From Deltaproteobacteria bacterium (GTDB lineage: Bacteria > Desulfobacterota > Binatia > DP-6), in assembly GCA_005879245.1 (NCBI GenBank), contig VBLA01000152.1, positions 1 through 7,627 on the forward strand: a stretch of DNA of 7,627 nucleotides, written 5' to 3'. Positions 6,101 through 7,627 of the stretch are shown in pieces (position 1 is the stretch's first letter; each line of letters starts with the position of its first letter). The notes beneath the pieces were generated by a model. It was not told the DNA's origin. It saw only the letters and a program-made list of their open reading frames with translations, and made no database searches. A program made the translations under genes and the position numbers.

Positions 6101-6874
6101 ATGGAGTTCGAGTTCATCCGCTACGAGAAGCGCGATCGGATCGCGTACGTGACGATCAACCGCCCGGAGGTGATGAACGCGCTCCATCCGCCGGCCCACG
6201 AGGAGCTCGCGCGCGTGTGGGACGACGTGGTGACCGACCCCGAGATCTGGGTGGCGATCCTGACCGGCGCGGGTGACCGCGCCTTCTCGGCCGGCAACGA
6301 CCTCAAGTGGACCACGCTGCACGGCGTGCCGCGTATGCCGAAGGGCGGCTTCGGAGGACTGGTCGCGCGCGACGATTTCTGGAAGCCGCTGATCGCGGCG
6401 GTGAACGGCTTCGCGCTCGGCGGCGGGCTCGAGCTGGCGCTCGCCTGCGACGTCATCATCGCCGCCGAGCATGCCCGGCTCGGGCTCCCCGAGCCGCGGG
6501 TCGGGCTCATGGCCGCGGCCGGGGGCGTTCACCGCCTGCCGCGTCACGTCCCGCTCAAGGTGGCGATGGGCATGATCCTCACGGACCGCCCGGTCTCGGC
6601 GGCCGAGGCGGCCCGCATCGGCCTGGTGAACGAGGTGGTGCCGGCCGGGGACCTCCTCGCCGCCGCGGAGCGATGGGCACGGGAGATGAGCGAATGCTCC
6701 CCGCTCGCCGTGCAGGCCTCCAAGCAGGCGGCGCTCCAGGGTCTCGGGCGGCCGGTCGTGGAGGCGATGGTGGCGCACTACCCGCTGGTGCAGAAGCTCT
6801 TCACGAGCGAGGACGTCGTCGAGGGTCCGCGCGCCTTTGCCGAGAAGCGGAAGCCGGTCTGGCGGGGACGGTGA
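6101..6874 (+). CDS. Enoyl-CoA hydratase/isomerase (crotonase) family, CaiD-like
   Basis: This 257-residue protein has the full crotonase fold and probably hydrates an enoyl-CoA. The oxyanion-hole segments are AFSAGNDLK (61-69) and FALGGGLELALACD (104-117). Both catalytic glutamates of active hydratases are present with the standard 20-residue spacing: E111 (GGGLE) and E131 (LPEPRVG). GGVHRLPR (141-148) replaces the common GGTQRLPR. The C-terminal SEDVVEGPRAFAEKRKPVW (236-254), the FSAGxDLK form and the GGF-GL segment (82-87) closely resemble E. coli CaiD, crotonobetainyl-CoA hydratase, as I recall it. No carnitine genes (caiA, B, C) are in the window, so the true substrate is unknown. Other family members with fatty-acid or aromatic CoA substrates remain possible. 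It diverges from the hydrolase gene and converges on the beta-helix gene. Confidence 0.9.
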   Translation: MEFEFIRYEKRDRIAYVTINRPEVMNALHPPAHEELARVWDDVVTDPEIWVAILTGAGDRAFSAGNDLKWTTLHGVPRMPKGGFGGLVARDDFWKPLIAAVNGFALGGGLELALACDVIIAAEHARLGLPEPRVGLMAAAGGVHRLPRHVPLKVAMGMILTDRPVSAAEAARIGLVNEVVPAGDLLAAAERWAREMSECSPLAVQASKQAALQGLGRPVVEAMVAHYPLVQKLFTSEDVVEGPRAFAEKRKPVWRGR

Positions 6875-6888
6875 GCGGCGCGGCCGCT
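6874..6888. terminator. Short GC hairpin between convergent genes
   Basis: AGCGGC (6874-6879), loop GCG, GCCGCT (6883-6888) begins at the last base of the hydratase stop codon and lies in the 30-base gap to the beta-helix gene. It is followed by the pyrimidine-rich TCCTCGTCCC rather than a true T run. It could serve as a weak two-way terminator. Confidence 0.25.
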
Positions 6889-6904
6889 TCCTCGTCCCGA
6901 CGCG

Positions 6905-7627
6905 TCACGGGCAGGGGGGCACGCTGCCCGTCGTGAAGTGGTTGTTCCGCCAGCTGTCGAGCACGTCGGTGACGTTCTCGTCGATCGCGTTGCCGGTGAT
7001 CACGTTGCCGTCGGACGTCGTGTCGAGCTCGATGCCGGTGGCGGTCGTCCCGGGAAGGCCGGTCACGCAGTTGTGGAGGAGGCGCACGCCGTCGGAGTTG
7101 TGCAGGAAGATCCCGCTCTGGGTGTTCTGGAGGGCGAGGTTCCCCGACAGGATGACGCCCCGCCGGCCGGGAAGCGAATCCTCCACGATGTAGCCGCGCG
7201 CGCTGTTGCTGCTCTCGTTCTGCTGAACGCGCACGTCACCGCTCTGCGCGATGCCCCCGATGTAGACTCCCGCGTCGCTGAAGCCCGAGGTCTCGTTCAA
7301 CCACAGCTTCACGTTCGTGCTCCGGTACACCTGGATGCCGTACTCCGCGGTGCCGCAGGTCTCGCTCATTATCGAACGGAGTACCTTGACGCGATCCCGG
7401 TGCTCGACGTCGATCTCGTAGAGGGTCCCGCCCTGGACCGCGAGCCCGGAGAACGTCACGTCGTCGGCCAGGATGTTGACCGCGGTCGAGGCGGTGCATC
7501 CCGCGTCGATGACCCAGGCACAGCAGCCCCCCGGGATCACGCGCAGCGCCTTGTCGATGACGACCGCCTCGGCGTACGTCCCGGGGAAGATCCGCAGCGT
7601 ATCGCCCGGGCTCGCCGCACCGATGGC
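6905..7627 (-). CDS. Right-handed parallel beta-helix protein, NosD/pectate-lyase-like (partial, N-terminus outside)
   Basis: 240 residues are visible and the frame stays open to the right edge, so the true start and any signal peptide lie outside. The GTG at 7540 is internal. The visible N-terminus AIGAASPGDTLRIFPGTY followed by AEAVVIDKALRV is the usual opening of a beta-helix domain, with PGDT (7-10) and PGTY (15-18). Rungs of about 20-25 residues follow, with repeated N, G and V/I positions: ADDVTFSGLAVQGG, SGNLALQNTQSGIFLHN, SDGVRLLHNCVTG, SDGNVITGNAID. Cysteines are frequent (CC and AGC near the start, CGTAEYG, HNCVTG, PPC at the end), which fits an exported, disulfide-bonded protein. 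Such domains bind or cleave polysaccharides or serve as surface structures. No catalytic residues are identifiable here, so no enzyme activity is claimed. Confidence 0.8.
   Translation of the reverse strand, partial: AIGAASPGDTLRIFPGTYAEAVVIDKALRVIPGGCCAWVIDAGCTASTAVNILADDVTFSGLAVQGGTLYEIDVEHRDRVKVLRSIMSETCGTAEYGIQVYRSTNVKLWLNETSGFSDAGVYIGGIAQSGDVRVQQNESSNSARGYIVEDSLPGRRGVILSGNLALQNTQSGIFLHNSDGVRLLHNCVTGLPGTTATGIELDTTSDGNVITGNAIDENVTDVLDSWRNNHFTTGSVPPCP

Noticed and set aside
6044..6778. Minus-strand open frame opposite the enoyl-CoA hydratase
   Set aside because: Antisense shadow. The + strand gene has both catalytic glutamates and a good ribosome binding site.
1..7627. tRNA or rRNA genes, CRISPR arrays, insertion sequences, toxin-antitoxin or defence genes
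   Set aside because: Looked for and not seen: no cloverleaf-like sequence, no regularly spaced direct repeats, and no transposase or defence motifs in any plausible frame.

Overview
The window is a GC-rich bacterial chromosome segment, coding almost end to end, with nearly all third codon positions G or C. It carries seven genes: housekeeping and metabolic functions plus one probable exported protein. There are no mobile elements, phage genes, CRISPR arrays, tRNAs or rRNAs. The gene mix and codon use fit an uncultured soil or groundwater lineage such as Rokubacteria, Binatota or another former deltaproteobacterial group. That placement is an impression from protein style, not a result.

Layout. 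On the + strand, the 3' end of a MoeB/ThiF-type adenylyltransferase (1-224) is followed 10 bases later by a two-subunit transketolase (235-1077 and 1070-2041, overlapping by 8 bases). A 148-base convergent gap with weak hairpins follows. Three minus-strand genes come next. They read, in transcription order, an epoxide-hydrolase-type alpha/beta hydrolase (6011-5049), a PolX DNA polymerase with a PHP domain (4943-3195), and TrmB tRNA m7G46 methyltransferase (2966-2190). Diverging from the hydrolase is a CaiD-like enoyl-CoA hydratase (6101-6874, +). It converges on a right-handed beta-helix protein (6905 to the right edge, minus strand) whose N-terminus is outside the window.

How the genes relate. 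The two transketolase subunits form one enzyme. Hydrolase and polX are 105 bases apart and may be co-transcribed. trmB has its own candidate promoter and a strong ribosome binding site. The hydrolase and hydratase share a short divergent control region, but nothing in the sequence ties their substrates together.

I found no new multi-gene system. The points most worth checking are a PolX whose PHP motif I has Gln in place of both usual His residues, an unexplained N-terminal extension on TrmB, and a promoter-like pattern (TTGACAGGG, 13 bases, GCTAYG) shared by trmB and the hydrolase, which would make the hydrolase mRNA nearly leaderless.
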